Source of the DNA: JAVKSM01 sp039583705
GTDB lineage: Bacteria > Actinomycetota > Actinomycetes > Mycobacteriales > Pseudonocardiaceae
Assembly: GCA_039583705.1 (NCBI GenBank)
Contig: JAVKSM010000019.1
Coordinates: 1 to 34,733, forward strand
Direction of reading: 5' to 3'
DNA: 34,733 nt
In this document: in pieces, positions 23,576 to 30,887 of the stretch
Position numbering within the stretch: position 1 is the stretch's first letter
Layout of the letters: the number at the start of each line of letters is the position of its first letter
Position numbers and translations under genes: made by a program
Notes under the pieces: generated by a model
What the model was told of the DNA's origin: nothing
What the model saw: the letters and a program-made list of their open reading frames with translations, nothing else
The model's database searches: none

Positions 23576-25126
23576 GTGGAGGCTCTGATCGTCGGCGGGG
23601 GGCACAACGGGCTTGTCGCCGGCTGTTATCTGGCCCGGGCCGGGGTCGACGTCACGGTGCTCGAGCAGTCCGACCGGCCGGGTGGCGGCTCCCGCAGCGA
23701 CGAGACGATCCCTGGTTTCCGCTTCGACACCCACTCCGCCGCGCACAACATCATCAACATGACCCCCATCCCCCGAGAGCTGAACCTCGCCGGGGCCGGG
23801 CTGCGCTACCGGGAGATGGAGCCGTTCGCCGCGGGGTTCTTCCCGGACGGCCGCGTGGTCCGGTTCTTCCGCAGCGTCGAGCGCACCGTCGCCTCCATCG
23901 CCGAGCACGACCCCGCCGAGGCGCACCGCTACGCCGCGTTCATGGAACGGGCGATGCCGGCCGTCGAGGTGGTCACCACGGGGCTCGCCGGAGCACACAG
24001 CGGCGCAGCGCTGCGGACAGCGCTGCGCCGTGTCGGCAGCGCGGTGCGGGCGGTGCGCCGGGCCGACGGCGTCGGGCCGCTGCTGGCCGACGTCCTCGGT
24101 CCCTACGGCAGCCTGCTGACCAGCGCGCTGGACACCGAGCTGATCCGGGCCCCGGTGGCGGCGTTCGCCGCGCACTCCTCGGCCGGCCCGGCGCTGGCAG
24201 GCGGCGGGTTCTTCGCGCTGTGGCAGGCCGCCTACCACCGCCACGGCCAGTGGCACGCGATCGGTGGCGCCCAGGCGTTGGTCGACGCGCTGGTCGCCCG
24301 GCTGCATTCGTTCGGCGGGACGCTGCGCACCGGCGCGCCCGTCCGCCGGATCACCACCGGCGCCGCCGGTGTCACCGGGGTGGAGCTGGCCGGCGGTGAG
24401 CGGCTCGCCGCCGACGTCGTCGTCACCGCGATCGACCCTGGCCTGGCGCTGCTGGAGTTGCTGGACCCACCACTCGGAGGACCGGTCGGGCGGCGGCTGC
24501 GGGGGCTGCACCGCTCCAACACCGTACAACTGGTCGTGCACCTGGCGACCACCGCGTTGCCGTGCTATCCGGGCGCCCGGCCTGGCGATCACAGCGGGCT
24601 GCAGTCCCACGTGGACTCCCTGGATGCGCTGGGCGCGGCGTTCGCGCAGGCGGACGCCGGCTACCCGCCGTCGGCGCCGCCCACCTACGCGTTCACCCCT
24701 TCCGCGATCGACGCCACGCTCGCCCCTCCCGGACGACACACCGTCTACCTCGCCTGCCCCGCCGCGCCGTTCCGCATCCGCGGGGGCTGGGCCACGCACG
24801 CGGAGCGCTTCGCCGACGCCATGGTCACCGCGCTCGACGCGCACGCCCCGGGCTTCGCGGCGACGGTGCTCGACCGCCAGGTGCGCACCCCGGAGCTCAT
24901 GGCGCACGAGCTGCGCTGGCCCGGCGCCCACCCGATGGTGCTGGACATCACCCCGGACCAGCTCGCGTTCCTCCGGCCCGTCCCGCAGCTCGCGCGCTAC
25001 CGCACGCCGGTACCCGGGCTGTTCGTCAGCGGCGCCGGCACGGCGCCGACCGGAGGTGTCTCCGGTGTCCCCGGCAAGGGAGCCGCGCTGGCCGTGCTCC
25101 GCGCGGCCCGGTACCGGCGCCGCTGA
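23576..25126 (+). CDS. FAD-dependent oxidoreductase, phytoene desaturase-like
   Basis: A 516-residue flavoprotein of the carotenoid dehydrogenase/PYROXD2-like group. The N-terminal dinucleotide fold is clear: ALIVGGGHNGLVAGCYLARAG near residues 3-23 (GxGxxG type, landmark GGGHNGL), acidic E31 in VTVLEQ, and PGGGSRSDET. The middle has WHAIGGAQALVDALVARL (about 225-242), and the C-terminus has the FAD-binding GLFVSGAGTAPTGGVSG near 482-498. Start is a GTG. Such enzymes desaturate or oxidise lipophilic substrates, but no carotenoid genes are nearby, so the substrate is open. It is convergent with the end of the hydrogenase operon. Confidence 0.9.
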   Translation: MEALIVGGGHNGLVAGCYLARAGVDVTVLEQSDRPGGGSRSDETIPGFRFDTHSAAHNIINMTPIPRELNLAGAGLRYREMEPFAAGFFPDGRVVRFFRSVERTVASIAEHDPAEAHRYAAFMERAMPAVEVVTTGLAGAHSGAALRTALRRVGSAVRAVRRADGVGPLLADVLGPYGSLLTSALDTELIRAPVAAFAAHSSAGPALAGGGFFALWQAAYHRHGQWHAIGGAQALVDALVARLHSFGGTLRTGAPVRRITTGAAGVTGVELAGGERLAADVVVTAIDPGLALLELLDPPLGGPVGRRLRGLHRSNTVQLVVHLATTALPCYPGARPGDHSGLQSHVDSLDALGAAFAQADAGYPPSAPPTYAFTPSAIDATLAPPGRHTVYLACPAAPFRIRGGWATHAERFADAMVTALDAHAPGFAATVLDRQVRTPELMAHELRWPGAHPMVLDITPDQLAFLRPVPQLARYRTPVPGLFVSGAGTAPTGGVSGVPGKGAALAVLRAARYRRR

Positions 25127-25136
25127 GCAGGCGCCG
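25115..25136. terminator. Hairpin between convergent genes
   Basis: CGGCGCC (25115-25121) and GGCGCCG (25130-25136) pair around an 8-base loop that contains the stop codon of the FAD oxidoreductase. No T-run follows. Its place at a convergent junction suggests a terminator. Confidence 0.4.
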
Positions 25137-25193
25137 TTCGAGGAGGCAACGAGCTTGGACGGCTGTGGGGCCGGTGGATGCAGGGGCGCGCTG

Positions 25194-26285
25194 TCAGCGG
25201 CTGCCGAAGCGGGGCGGCGCCGCACCCCGCCCAAGCGACCAGGTCGAGCCGCCGAGCCGGCCCTCCTCGGGCTCCTCCGGCGGCCGGGGCCGGAACCCCT
25301 CGGCCAGCACGGCCGCGATGTCGCCGCCCTCGCTCATCGCGATGCACGGCCGCCGGTAGCTGCACTGCGCGCAGTTGTGCGGCGTCGGCTCGGGGTAGAT
25401 AGCCAACGCCGGATGCGTCATCTCGCGGGCCTGCTGCGCGATCCTCGTCCCGACGGCCGCCACCTCGACTCGGCTGCGTCGGATCCGCGTCCGCCGGAAC
25501 TCCTCGTCCCCCTCGGTCACGATCCGCGGGCCGCCCAGGTCGTCATGCGCGACGCCGATCGGCGGCACGTAGGCTCCCCGGTTCTGCGCGACCTGGTTGC
25601 GGGTGATCGGCTGCGGGCGGTCCCACCGGTGGGAGATGTCGACGCGCAACTGGTTGTGGATGGTGCCGACGATGCGCATGCCGGGGAAGGCCTGCTCCCA
25701 GGCCCAGCACCAGGACAGCGTCCGGCCGTCCACGATGAGCTCCTCGGGGTCGGGCCACTCCCCGGAGACCAGGCGATGCTCCACCACCCAGTAGTCGTGC
25801 AGCTCGTCGACGGCCAGCAGGTCGAGCCGGGTGCGGTAGCGGACGCCCTCACCGGTGGAGGTGAGCACGTCACGCTCCGGCTCGTCGGGGTCGGGCACCG
25901 GCACCTCGAGGTCAGCCTCGACCCGGATCGGGGAGAAGACGTCGATGTCCGGTGCCCAGCCGAAGTAGGACTCCAGCAAGCGTTCCCCGACCTGCCGCTC
26001 CGCCGCCCATTCGGGCTCGCGCTCCGGGCCCAGCCGGCCGCGCTGCTGGGACATGGCGCGCTGGAATGCCTGCCGCACCACCGGCAGCACCACCGGAGGC
26101 TGCCAGTCCCACATGCCCGGGAAGTAGTAGACCGCCATGGCGTCGCGCACCGCGCGGTCCAGGTCGAGCCGTGCCGGCGGGGCCAGCGGCTCGTAGTCCC
26201 GCCGGGTGCGCGCCCCCAGGTCCCACGCCCGCCGGCAGCGCGTGAACAGCGAGCGGTCCCCCTCGTCGATCACGTGGTAGTACAC
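25194..26285 (-). CDS. RecB/Cas4-like iron-sulfur nuclease-fold protein at the end of the hydrogenase operon
   Basis: A 363-residue protein starting at a GTG, 1 base after the preceding gene. It has the layout of PD-(D/E)XK proteins of the RecB/AddB/Cas4 type. An N-terminal LFTRCRRAWDLGAR holds Cys17. The core is RLDLLAVDELHDYWVVEHRL, with Asp155 and Glu169 where the D and E of D...ExK belong. A helix SWCWAWEQAFPGMRIVGTIHNQLR matches the region that normally carries QxxxY. C-terminal cysteines C305, C308 and C314 (C-x2-C-x5-C) pair with Cys17 as in iron-sulfur nucleases. The catalytic Lys is Arg171 and the QxxxY pair is missing, so cleavage activity is doubtful. The tail after 330 is Pro/Arg-rich. 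Why it is co-transcribed with hydrogenase maturation genes is unknown. The fold assignment is by eye and good but not certain. Confidence 0.65.
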   Translation of the reverse strand: MYYHVIDEGDRSLFTRCRRAWDLGARTRRDYEPLAPPARLDLDRAVRDAMAVYYFPGMWDWQPPVVLPVVRQAFQRAMSQQRGRLGPEREPEWAAERQVGERLLESYFGWAPDIDVFSPIRVEADLEVPVPDPDEPERDVLTSTGEGVRYRTRLDLLAVDELHDYWVVEHRLVSGEWPDPEELIVDGRTLSWCWAWEQAFPGMRIVGTIHNQLRVDISHRWDRPQPITRNQVAQNRGAYVPPIGVAHDDLGGPRIVTEGDEEFRRTRIRRSRVEVAAVGTRIAQQAREMTHPALAIYPEPTPHNCAQCSYRRPCIAMSEGGDIAAVLAEGFRPRPPEEPEEGRLGGSTWSLGRGAAPPRFGSR

Positions 26286-26286
26286 G

Positions 26287-26577
26287 TCAGTGCCCGTGGG
26301 GCCAGGGGTCGTCCAGCGACCAGCGGCAGCGGTCCGCCCCTCCCGTCATCGAGTCCAGCTCCGCGAGCAGGTCGTCGACGAACGCCTCCCACCGCTCATC
26401 GACAGCGGACGGCCAGGCGCCGGAGTAGAAGAGCCAGGCATCGGCGCCGTCCCCCGGCGCAACCGCGCCGTCGACGACCTGCCAGGCGTACTGGTCGCCA
26501 CGCCGTTCGAGGTACACGAGCACTCCCGCCTGCGGGGCATGTGCCCGCAGGTCGGTGCGCAGTTCGTCCAGTGTCAT
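26287..26577 (-). CDS. Small hypothetical protein of the hydrogenase operon
   Basis: A 96-residue acidic protein (MTLDELRTDLRAHAP start) with a mixed strand/helix pattern (GVLVYLERRGDQYAWQVVDG, ADAWLFYSG, RWEAFVDDLLAELDSMTGG) and a His-containing end DPWPHGH. It has no signal peptide or membrane span. It begins 31 bases after hypE and ends 1 base before the nuclease-fold gene, so the last two genes form a pair attached to the hydrogenase operon. The family is not recognised. It could be a partner of the following protein; that is inference from spacing only. Confidence 0.7.
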   Translation of the reverse strand: MTLDELRTDLRAHAPQAGVLVYLERRGDQYAWQVVDGAVAPGDGADAWLFYSGAWPSAVDERWEAFVDDLLAELDSMTGGADRCRWSLDDPWPHGH

Positions 26578-26608
26578 CGGCGGCAGGGTACCCACAATGC
26601 GGCCTCGC

Positions 26609-27787
26609 TCAGCAGATTCGCGGCAGCGGATCACCGACCAGCAGGTCGACGATCCGGGTGCCACCGAAACCGGTATGCAGCAGCACCAAGCCAGGCGGGT
26701 CGTCCTTCACCCGCCCGATCACGGCAGCGCCGCTGCCGATCGGCAACGAACACAGCGCTTCCAGCGCGGCGTCGGCCTGCGCCGGGTCGACGACGAGGAC
26801 CATCCGGCCCTCGCACGCGACGTAGAGCGGCTCGATGCCGAGCAGCTCCGAGGCACCGGTCACCTCGGGCAGCACCGGCACGCTGCTCTCCTCCACGACG
26901 ACGGCCACCTGCGACGCGACCGCGACCTCGTTGAGGATCGTGGCCACACCACCGCGGGTGGCGTCGCGCAGCACGCGGACCCCGTGGGGCACCGCGTCGA
27001 GCAGCGCGGCGACGAGCTCGTGCAGCGGCGCGGTGTCCGAGACGATGTCGGCTTCGATGTCCAGCTCGCCGCGGGCCAGCATGACCGTGATGCCGTGCTC
27101 ACCGATCGGCCCGGAGACGATGACGATGTCACCGGGGCGGGCGGAGGCCGCGGACAGCGTACCCGGCCGCTCCCGCAGGCCGACACCCGCGGTGTTGATG
27201 TAGCAGCCGTCGGCCTTGCCGCGCTGCACGACCTTCGTGTCGCCGGTGACGATCTGCACCCCGGCGGCGGCCGCGGCACGCGCCATCGAGGCCACGATCC
27301 GCTGCAGGTCGACGACCGGGAAACCCTCTTCGAGGATGAAGCCGGCCGAGAGGTACAGCGGGCGGGCACCGCACATCGCCAGGTCGTTGACCGTGCCGTT
27401 GACAGCCAGGTCGCCGATGTCGCCGCCGGGGAAGAACAGGGGTGACACGACGAACGAGTCGGTGGTGAACGCGATCTGGGCGGATCCCGCGCTCACCGCC
27501 GCCCCGTCCTCCATGGCCTCGAGGACCGGGTTGCGGAACGCCTCCAAGAACACCGCTTCGATGAGCGTGTGGGTGGCCTTACCGCCGGCCCCGTGGGACA
27601 GCGTGATCCGCTCCTCCTTGACCCGGGCCTTGCGCCGCCGAGCCCGCTCGATGCGCTCCAGCACCTGCTCCTCACGGGTGAGGTGCTCGGCACCGGCATG
27701 TTCGGCGACCGCCCGCTCGGCCCAGGTGGCGGTGGTCTGCGCGTCCGCGCCGCCGGCCCCGGAACCAGTCATGAGATCCTTGGTCAT
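26609..27787 (-). CDS. hypE: Hydrogenase maturation protein HypE
   Basis: A 392-residue PurM/SelD-fold enzyme. The core begins ERITLSHGAGGKATHTLI, then has TTDSFVVSPLFFPGGDIGDLAVNGTVND (landmark FPGGDIGDLAV), GDTKVVQRGKADG, and RDATRGGVATILNE. It ends in PRIC, whose terminal Cys receives the carbamoyl group from HypF and is dehydrated to thiocyanate, the source of the iron cyanide ligands. About 57 residues precede the usual HypE start, an Ala/Arg-rich helical extension (TREEQVLERIERARRRKARV). No GTG or ATG lies closer to the core, so the extension seems real. The start overlaps the hypD stop (ATGA). HypF is not in the window. Confidence 0.97.
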   Translation of the reverse strand: MTKDLMTGSGAGGADAQTTATWAERAVAEHAGAEHLTREEQVLERIERARRRKARVKEERITLSHGAGGKATHTLIEAVFLEAFRNPVLEAMEDGAAVSAGSAQIAFTTDSFVVSPLFFPGGDIGDLAVNGTVNDLAMCGARPLYLSAGFILEEGFPVVDLQRIVASMARAAAAAGVQIVTGDTKVVQRGKADGCYINTAGVGLRERPGTLSAASARPGDIVIVSGPIGEHGITVMLARGELDIEADIVSDTAPLHELVAALLDAVPHGVRVLRDATRGGVATILNEVAVASQVAVVVEESSVPVLPEVTGASELLGIEPLYVACEGRMVLVVDPAQADAALEALCSLPIGSGAAVIGRVKDDPPGLVLLHTGFGGTRIVDLLVGDPLPRIC

Positions 27788-28911
27788 GACCGGGTGGCCT
27801 CCTTGACCCGGTCCCGGCTGAACCGCCCGAAGTTGTAGTACGCCGCGCAGGCGCCCTCGGAGGACACCATGCAGGTGCCGATCGGCGTCTCCGGGGTGCA
27901 CGCGGTGCCGAAGACCTTGCACTCCCAGGGCTTGAGGACGCCCTTGAGGACCTCACCGCACTGGCATGCCTTCGGGTCGGCGACCCGCACGCCTGGCACG
28001 TTGAAGATCCGCTCGGCGTCGAAGCGCGCGTAGGACTCGCGCACCCGCAGCGCCGAGTGGGAGATGAAGCCGAGACCACGCCACTCGAAGTACGGCCGCA
28101 ACTCCATGACCTCGCCGATGACCTCGAGCGCCTTGCGGTTGCCCGCCCAGGGCACCACCCGGGAGTACTGGTTCTCCACGACGCTGCGGCCTTCGTGCAA
28201 CTGGAGAAGCAGTTGGTACACCGACTGCAGGATGTCCAGCGGCTCGAAGCCGGCGCACACCAGGGGCTTGTTGTGCTCCCTGGCGATGAACTCGTACGGG
28301 CGGCAACCGATGACCGTGGACACGTGCCCGGGGCCGATGAAGCCGTCGAGGCGCAGGTCGGGGGAATCCAGGATGGCCTTGATCGCGGGGATGATCGTCA
28401 CATGGTTGCAGAAGATCGAGAAGTTGTCGATCTTCTCGGCCGCGGCGCGCAGCACGGTCATCGCCGTCGACGGCGCGGTCGTCTCGAAACCGATGGCCAT
28501 GAAGACCACGCGCTTGTCGGAGTTCTGGCGCGCGACCTTCAGGGAGTCCAGCGGCGAGTAGACCATCCGGATGTCGGCACCGGCCGCCTTGGAGTCGAAG
28601 AACGAGCCGCGTCCGCCTGGAACCCGCATCATGTCGCCGAACGAGGTCATGATGACGTCGTCCTGCTCCGCGATCGCGATGGCGTCGTCGAGCCGACCCA
28701 TGGGGATGACGCACACCGGGCAGCCGGGGCCGTGCACCAGGTTGACGGTCTCGGGCAGGTAGTCCTCCAGCCCGTGTTTGTAGATCGTGTGCGTGTGGCC
28801 GCCGCAGACCTCCATGAACTTGTAGTGGCGACCCGGCTCGCACAGCGCGGCGATCTGTGCGGACAGGGCACGGGCCGTCCCGGCGTCCCGGAACTCGTCA
28901 ACGAATCGCAC
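27784..28911 (-). CDS. hypD: Hydrogenase maturation protein HypD
   Basis: A 375-residue scaffold protein that assembles the Fe(CN)2CO unit with HypC. The conserved cysteine motifs are present: MEVCGGHTHTIYKHG (about 34-48), HGPGCPVCV (about 62-70), and a C-terminal set CQCGEVLKG, PWECKVFG, ACTPETPIGTCMVSSEGAC that binds the [4Fe-4S] cluster. Other landmarks are GFETTAPSTA and GPGHVSTVIG. The start is the GTG at 28911 (VRFVDEFRD), with AAGGGG at suitable spacing; an ATG at 28956 would add 15 untypical residues. It follows hypC by 16 bases and overlaps hypE by 4. Confidence 0.97.
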   Translation of the reverse strand: MRFVDEFRDAGTARALSAQIAALCEPGRHYKFMEVCGGHTHTIYKHGLEDYLPETVNLVHGPGCPVCVIPMGRLDDAIAIAEQDDVIMTSFGDMMRVPGGRGSFFDSKAAGADIRMVYSPLDSLKVARQNSDKRVVFMAIGFETTAPSTAMTVLRAAAEKIDNFSIFCNHVTIIPAIKAILDSPDLRLDGFIGPGHVSTVIGCRPYEFIAREHNKPLVCAGFEPLDILQSVYQLLLQLHEGRSVVENQYSRVVPWAGNRKALEVIGEVMELRPYFEWRGLGFISHSALRVRESYARFDAERIFNVPGVRVADPKACQCGEVLKGVLKPWECKVFGTACTPETPIGTCMVSSEGACAAYYNFGRFSRDRVKEATRS

Positions 28912-28927
28912 GACGAATCGCCCCTTC

Positions 28928-29200
28928 TCAGGTGATGTCCGAGGCGGCGAGCGCATCGAGCTCGTCGTCGTATGCGGTGCCGATACCCGCGAGGAAGTCC
29001 AGCGCTGCCTGGGCCTCCCGCTCGTCGATCTTGGAGAGTGCGAAGCCGACGTGGATGAGGATCCAGTCGCCGGGCTGCAGATCCTCCTCGACCAGCAGGC
29101 CGATGTTCACGGCGCGACGCACCCCGGCCACGCTGACCATCGCCAGGTCACGGCCGTCGTCGAGCACCTCGACGATCTCGCCGGGGATCCCCAGGCACAT
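28928..29200 (-). CDS. hypC: Hydrogenase maturation chaperone HypC
   Basis: A 90-residue HypC/HupF protein. It begins MCLGIPGEIVEV, with the essential Cys2 that binds the iron intermediate, followed by the beta-barrel stretch VSVAGVRRAVNIGLL and PGDWILIHVGFALSKID, which is near invariant in the family. It carries the Fe(CN)2CO unit between HypD and the large-subunit precursor. Length is normal. It sits directly ahead of hypD in the same operon. The C-terminal tail (AYDDELDALAASDIT) is variable in the family. Confidence 0.97.
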   Translation of the reverse strand: MCLGIPGEIVEVLDDGRDLAMVSVAGVRRAVNIGLLVEEDLQPGDWILIHVGFALSKIDEREAQAALDFLAGIGTAYDDELDALAASDIT

Positions 29201-29215
29201 GCGCTTCCCTCCGTT

Positions 29216-29500
29216 CTAGGACGTGATGCAGTCGAGCTTGCGTTCCTCGCGGGCGAGAGTGACCGCCTCGTCGGAGGTGGTGGTGCCGCCGGATGCACCG
29301 CAGTGCGGCTCGACGGACACCACCCACTCCGGCAGCGTGCCACGGCAAGGCCACCCTGCGCCACCAGCGAGAAAGTCGTACGCGAAGGCCGGCTCGTCCA
29401 TCCCCCGCGGGACGGCGCCCCGACCCTTCAGATCCTGCACGGTCCCGCCTTCCTCACGGGCGACGGCCGCCAGGACCGGGTCATCGAGCACTCCGGGCAC
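29216..29500 (-). CDS. Hydrogenase-operon hypothetical protein, 94 residues
   Basis: A soluble 94-residue protein starting at a GTG that directly abuts the stop of the preceding gene. Notable pieces are DEPAFAYDFLAGGAGWPCRG, EWVVSVEPHCGASGG and a C-terminal KLDCITS, so there are three cysteines and one His that might bind metal. It ends 15 bases before hypC. I do not recognise the family, but its tight place ahead of hypC-hypD-hypE argues for a hydrogenase-linked role. Confidence 0.75.
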   Translation of the reverse strand: MPGVLDDPVLAAVAREEGGTVQDLKGRGAVPRGMDEPAFAYDFLAGGAGWPCRGTLPEWVVSVEPHCGASGGTTTSDEAVTLAREERKLDCITS

Positions 29501-29707
29501 CTAGGCCACCTTGAGGCCGCGCTCGGCGCCCTTGTCGAGGACCTGCCCGAGCGCACCGCGAGCCATGCCGGCCACCCCGGCCAGAGTGCTCTGGAACTCC
29601 TCGGACTGCAAGATCTTCAGCCCGGCGGACATCATGCGCTTCGCCCCGTCCTCACCGGCACGGGTGCCCATCCAGTAACCGAGGACGAACGCTCCCAACA
29701 AACCCAT
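29501..29707 (-). CDS. Small membrane-anchored hydrogenase-operon protein
   Basis: A 68-residue protein from the ATG at 29707, which has GGAG upstream; an in-frame codon 10 residues earlier is less likely. The N-terminus MGLLGAFVLGYWMGTRAG is a short membrane-inserting segment like that of YtxH-type proteins, followed by an amphipathic helix (GAKRMMSAGLKILQSEEFQSTL) and GMARGALGQVLDKGAERG. It may tether a partner to the membrane. The stop codon is immediately followed by the GTG of the next gene. Function is unknown. Confidence 0.75.
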   Translation of the reverse strand: MGLLGAFVLGYWMGTRAGEDGAKRMMSAGLKILQSEEFQSTLAGVAGMARGALGQVLDKGAERGLKVA

Positions 29708-29733
29708 CGCGGTCTCCTGTCTTGGAAAAGATC

Positions 29734-30243
29734 TCACTCGTCGGGTGTTGCGGAAACCCGCAGCCGGACATCGACGTCGGGGTAGACCCGCATGCCGAGC
29801 AACTTGGGCGGGTCAAGGTCGAACTGCCGGATGTCGAGGGTCAGCTCCCCCTCCACCTGCAGCGAGCCGTCGGAGGCGACGGTCACGCTCGCCTCGCCGG
29901 ACACCGCGCGGGTCACCCCGTGCAGGTTGAGCTCGCCCTGGACTGCGAAGCGTCCCGCAGCCAGCTCCCGGACCTCGTCGATCTCGGCTTTGACCGTCGG
30001 GAACCGACGCGAGTTGAGCCGGCGCTGCACCTCCCGGTTTATCAGTTTGTTGTCGGCCTGCAGCGAGTCGGTCGGGAACTCCAGGTGAGCCTTCGCCGGC
30101 TGGCTGCTGTCGATCTGGCCGTCACTGACCATTGCGTCGATCCAACCCGATATGCCACTGGCATCGCCGTGGATCGGGTGCACGCTGGACTTGGCCTCGG
30201 CGCTCAGCTCGGAGCGTTGCGACACAATGTTGAACCGGGTCAT
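29734..30243 (-). CDS. YceI-family protein
   Basis: A 169-residue lipocalin-like beta-barrel protein. YceI landmarks are RFNIVSQRSELSAEAKSSVHP at the start (landmark SELSAEAKSSVHPI), then GWIDAMVSDGQID, DNKLINREVQRRLNSRRFP near 64-82, GRFAVQGELNLHGVTRAVSGE near 97-117, and LTLDIRQFDLDPPK. There is no signal peptide, so unlike many YceI proteins it would stay in the cytoplasm. These barrels bind polyprenyl or quinone-like lipids, which would fit a link between the hydrogenase and the quinone pool; that is inference. The start overlaps the protease stop (ATGA). Confidence 0.92.
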   Translation of the reverse strand: MTRFNIVSQRSELSAEAKSSVHPIHGDASGISGWIDAMVSDGQIDSSQPAKAHLEFPTDSLQADNKLINREVQRRLNSRRFPTVKAEIDEVRELAAGRFAVQGELNLHGVTRAVSGEASVTVASDGSLQVEGELTLDIRQFDLDPPKLLGMRVYPDVDVRLRVSATPDE

Positions 30244-30887
30244 CGGGGCGCTCCGGTCACATGTCCCGGAGTTCCAGGTAGCGCGCCATGTCCGGCAGTG
30301 ACTGCACCACCACCGCTGCCGCGGCGACCAGAAGCGCTCCGAACACCAAGCGTCCCAACATCTTCTTCTCCCTTTCCACTAGTCAGATCGTCCACGAGTT
30401 CGCGGACGACGCGCACCGCCTCGGGGACGGCGGCCGCGACCGGGTCGGACAGCCCCATCCCCTCCTGCAGGACGGCCGGTTGACAACCCACCACGAGCAC
30501 CCGGTCGACCGGGCGGCCGACCCCGACGCCGACGGCCAGTTCGTCCAGCAGCGCGAGCACGGCGTCCGGCGACATGTCGTGGCCGTCCAGCGTGAGGTCA
30601 CCGGCGGGCTCTGGGTTGTCGTTCAGATCGTGCTCGAGTACGTAGAGCGTGCCCGGCTCGCCGCCGCGGTTGACGACGTCGACGAGGATCAGCGCCGAGT
30701 AGCCGTCGAGCAGTTGGTAGGCCAGATGAACGCCACGGATTCCGATGTCGGCCACCTCGGCTTCCGGGGGGAGCCCAACGCCCTCCCGGGTGAGCCGCGA
30801 CACGACCTCGACGCCGAACCCGTCGTCGGAGAGGAACACGTTCCCCACTCCGGCGATCAGGACCCTGCGCCGCCGTTCGATGCTCAC
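30240..30887 (-). CDS. Hydrogenase maturation protease (HyaD/HycI-type)
   Basis: A 215-residue endopeptidase that removes the C-terminal peptide of the NiFe large subunit after nickel insertion. Nickel-sensing residues of the family are visible: GVGNVFLSDDGFGVEV (about 13-28, with the acidic residue), ILVDVVNRGGEPG (about 67-79) and the histidine in LDGHDMSPDAVL (about 100-111). The start is a GTG overlapping the preceding stop (GTGA). The family usually ends near ELVDDL at about residue 169; the further 45 or so residues (SGKGEEDVGTLG onward) are low complexity and are read through the nested small gene, so they are probably not part of the fold. The stop overlaps the yceI start. Confidence 0.92.
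   Translation of the reverse strand: MSIERRRRVLIAGVGNVFLSDDGFGVEVVSRLTREGVGLPPEAEVADIGIRGVHLAYQLLDGYSALILVDVVNRGGEPGTLYVLEHDLNDNPEPAGDLTLDGHDMSPDAVLALLDELAVGVGVGRPVDRVLVVGCQPAVLQEGMGLSDPVAAAVPEAVRVVRELVDDLTSGKGEEDVGTLGVRSASGRRGSGGGAVTAGHGALPGTPGHVTGAPR
30257..30361 (-). CDS. 34-residue membrane peptide, DUF6893-like, nested in the protease 3' end
   Basis: An ATG at 30361 with GGGAGAAG just upstream opens a 34-residue frame. It consists of MLGRLVFGALLVAAAAVVVQ, a single membrane span, then SLPDMARYLELRDM. Tiny proteins with this shape (LPDxxRYLKxRxM ending) are annotated as DUF6893 in actinobacterial hydrogenase clusters, as I recall. The whole gene lies inside the last part of the protease reading frame in another frame and ends 13 bases before the yceI start. 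It may anchor or modulate the hydrogenase complex at the membrane, which is inference. Confidence 0.75.
   Translation of the reverse strand: MLGRLVFGALLVAAAAVVVQSLPDMARYLELRDM

Noticed and set aside
23303..25234. Long open minus-strand frame opposite the FAD oxidoreductase
   Set aside because: It has no domain, shows Arg/Gly/Gln low complexity and mirrors the codon bias of the clear plus-strand flavoprotein; it is an antisense shadow.
25194..26285. A Cas4 gene of a CRISPR system
   Set aside because: No repeat-spacer array and no other cas gene is present; the fold resemblance alone does not make it CRISPR-associated, and the catalytic Lys is missing.
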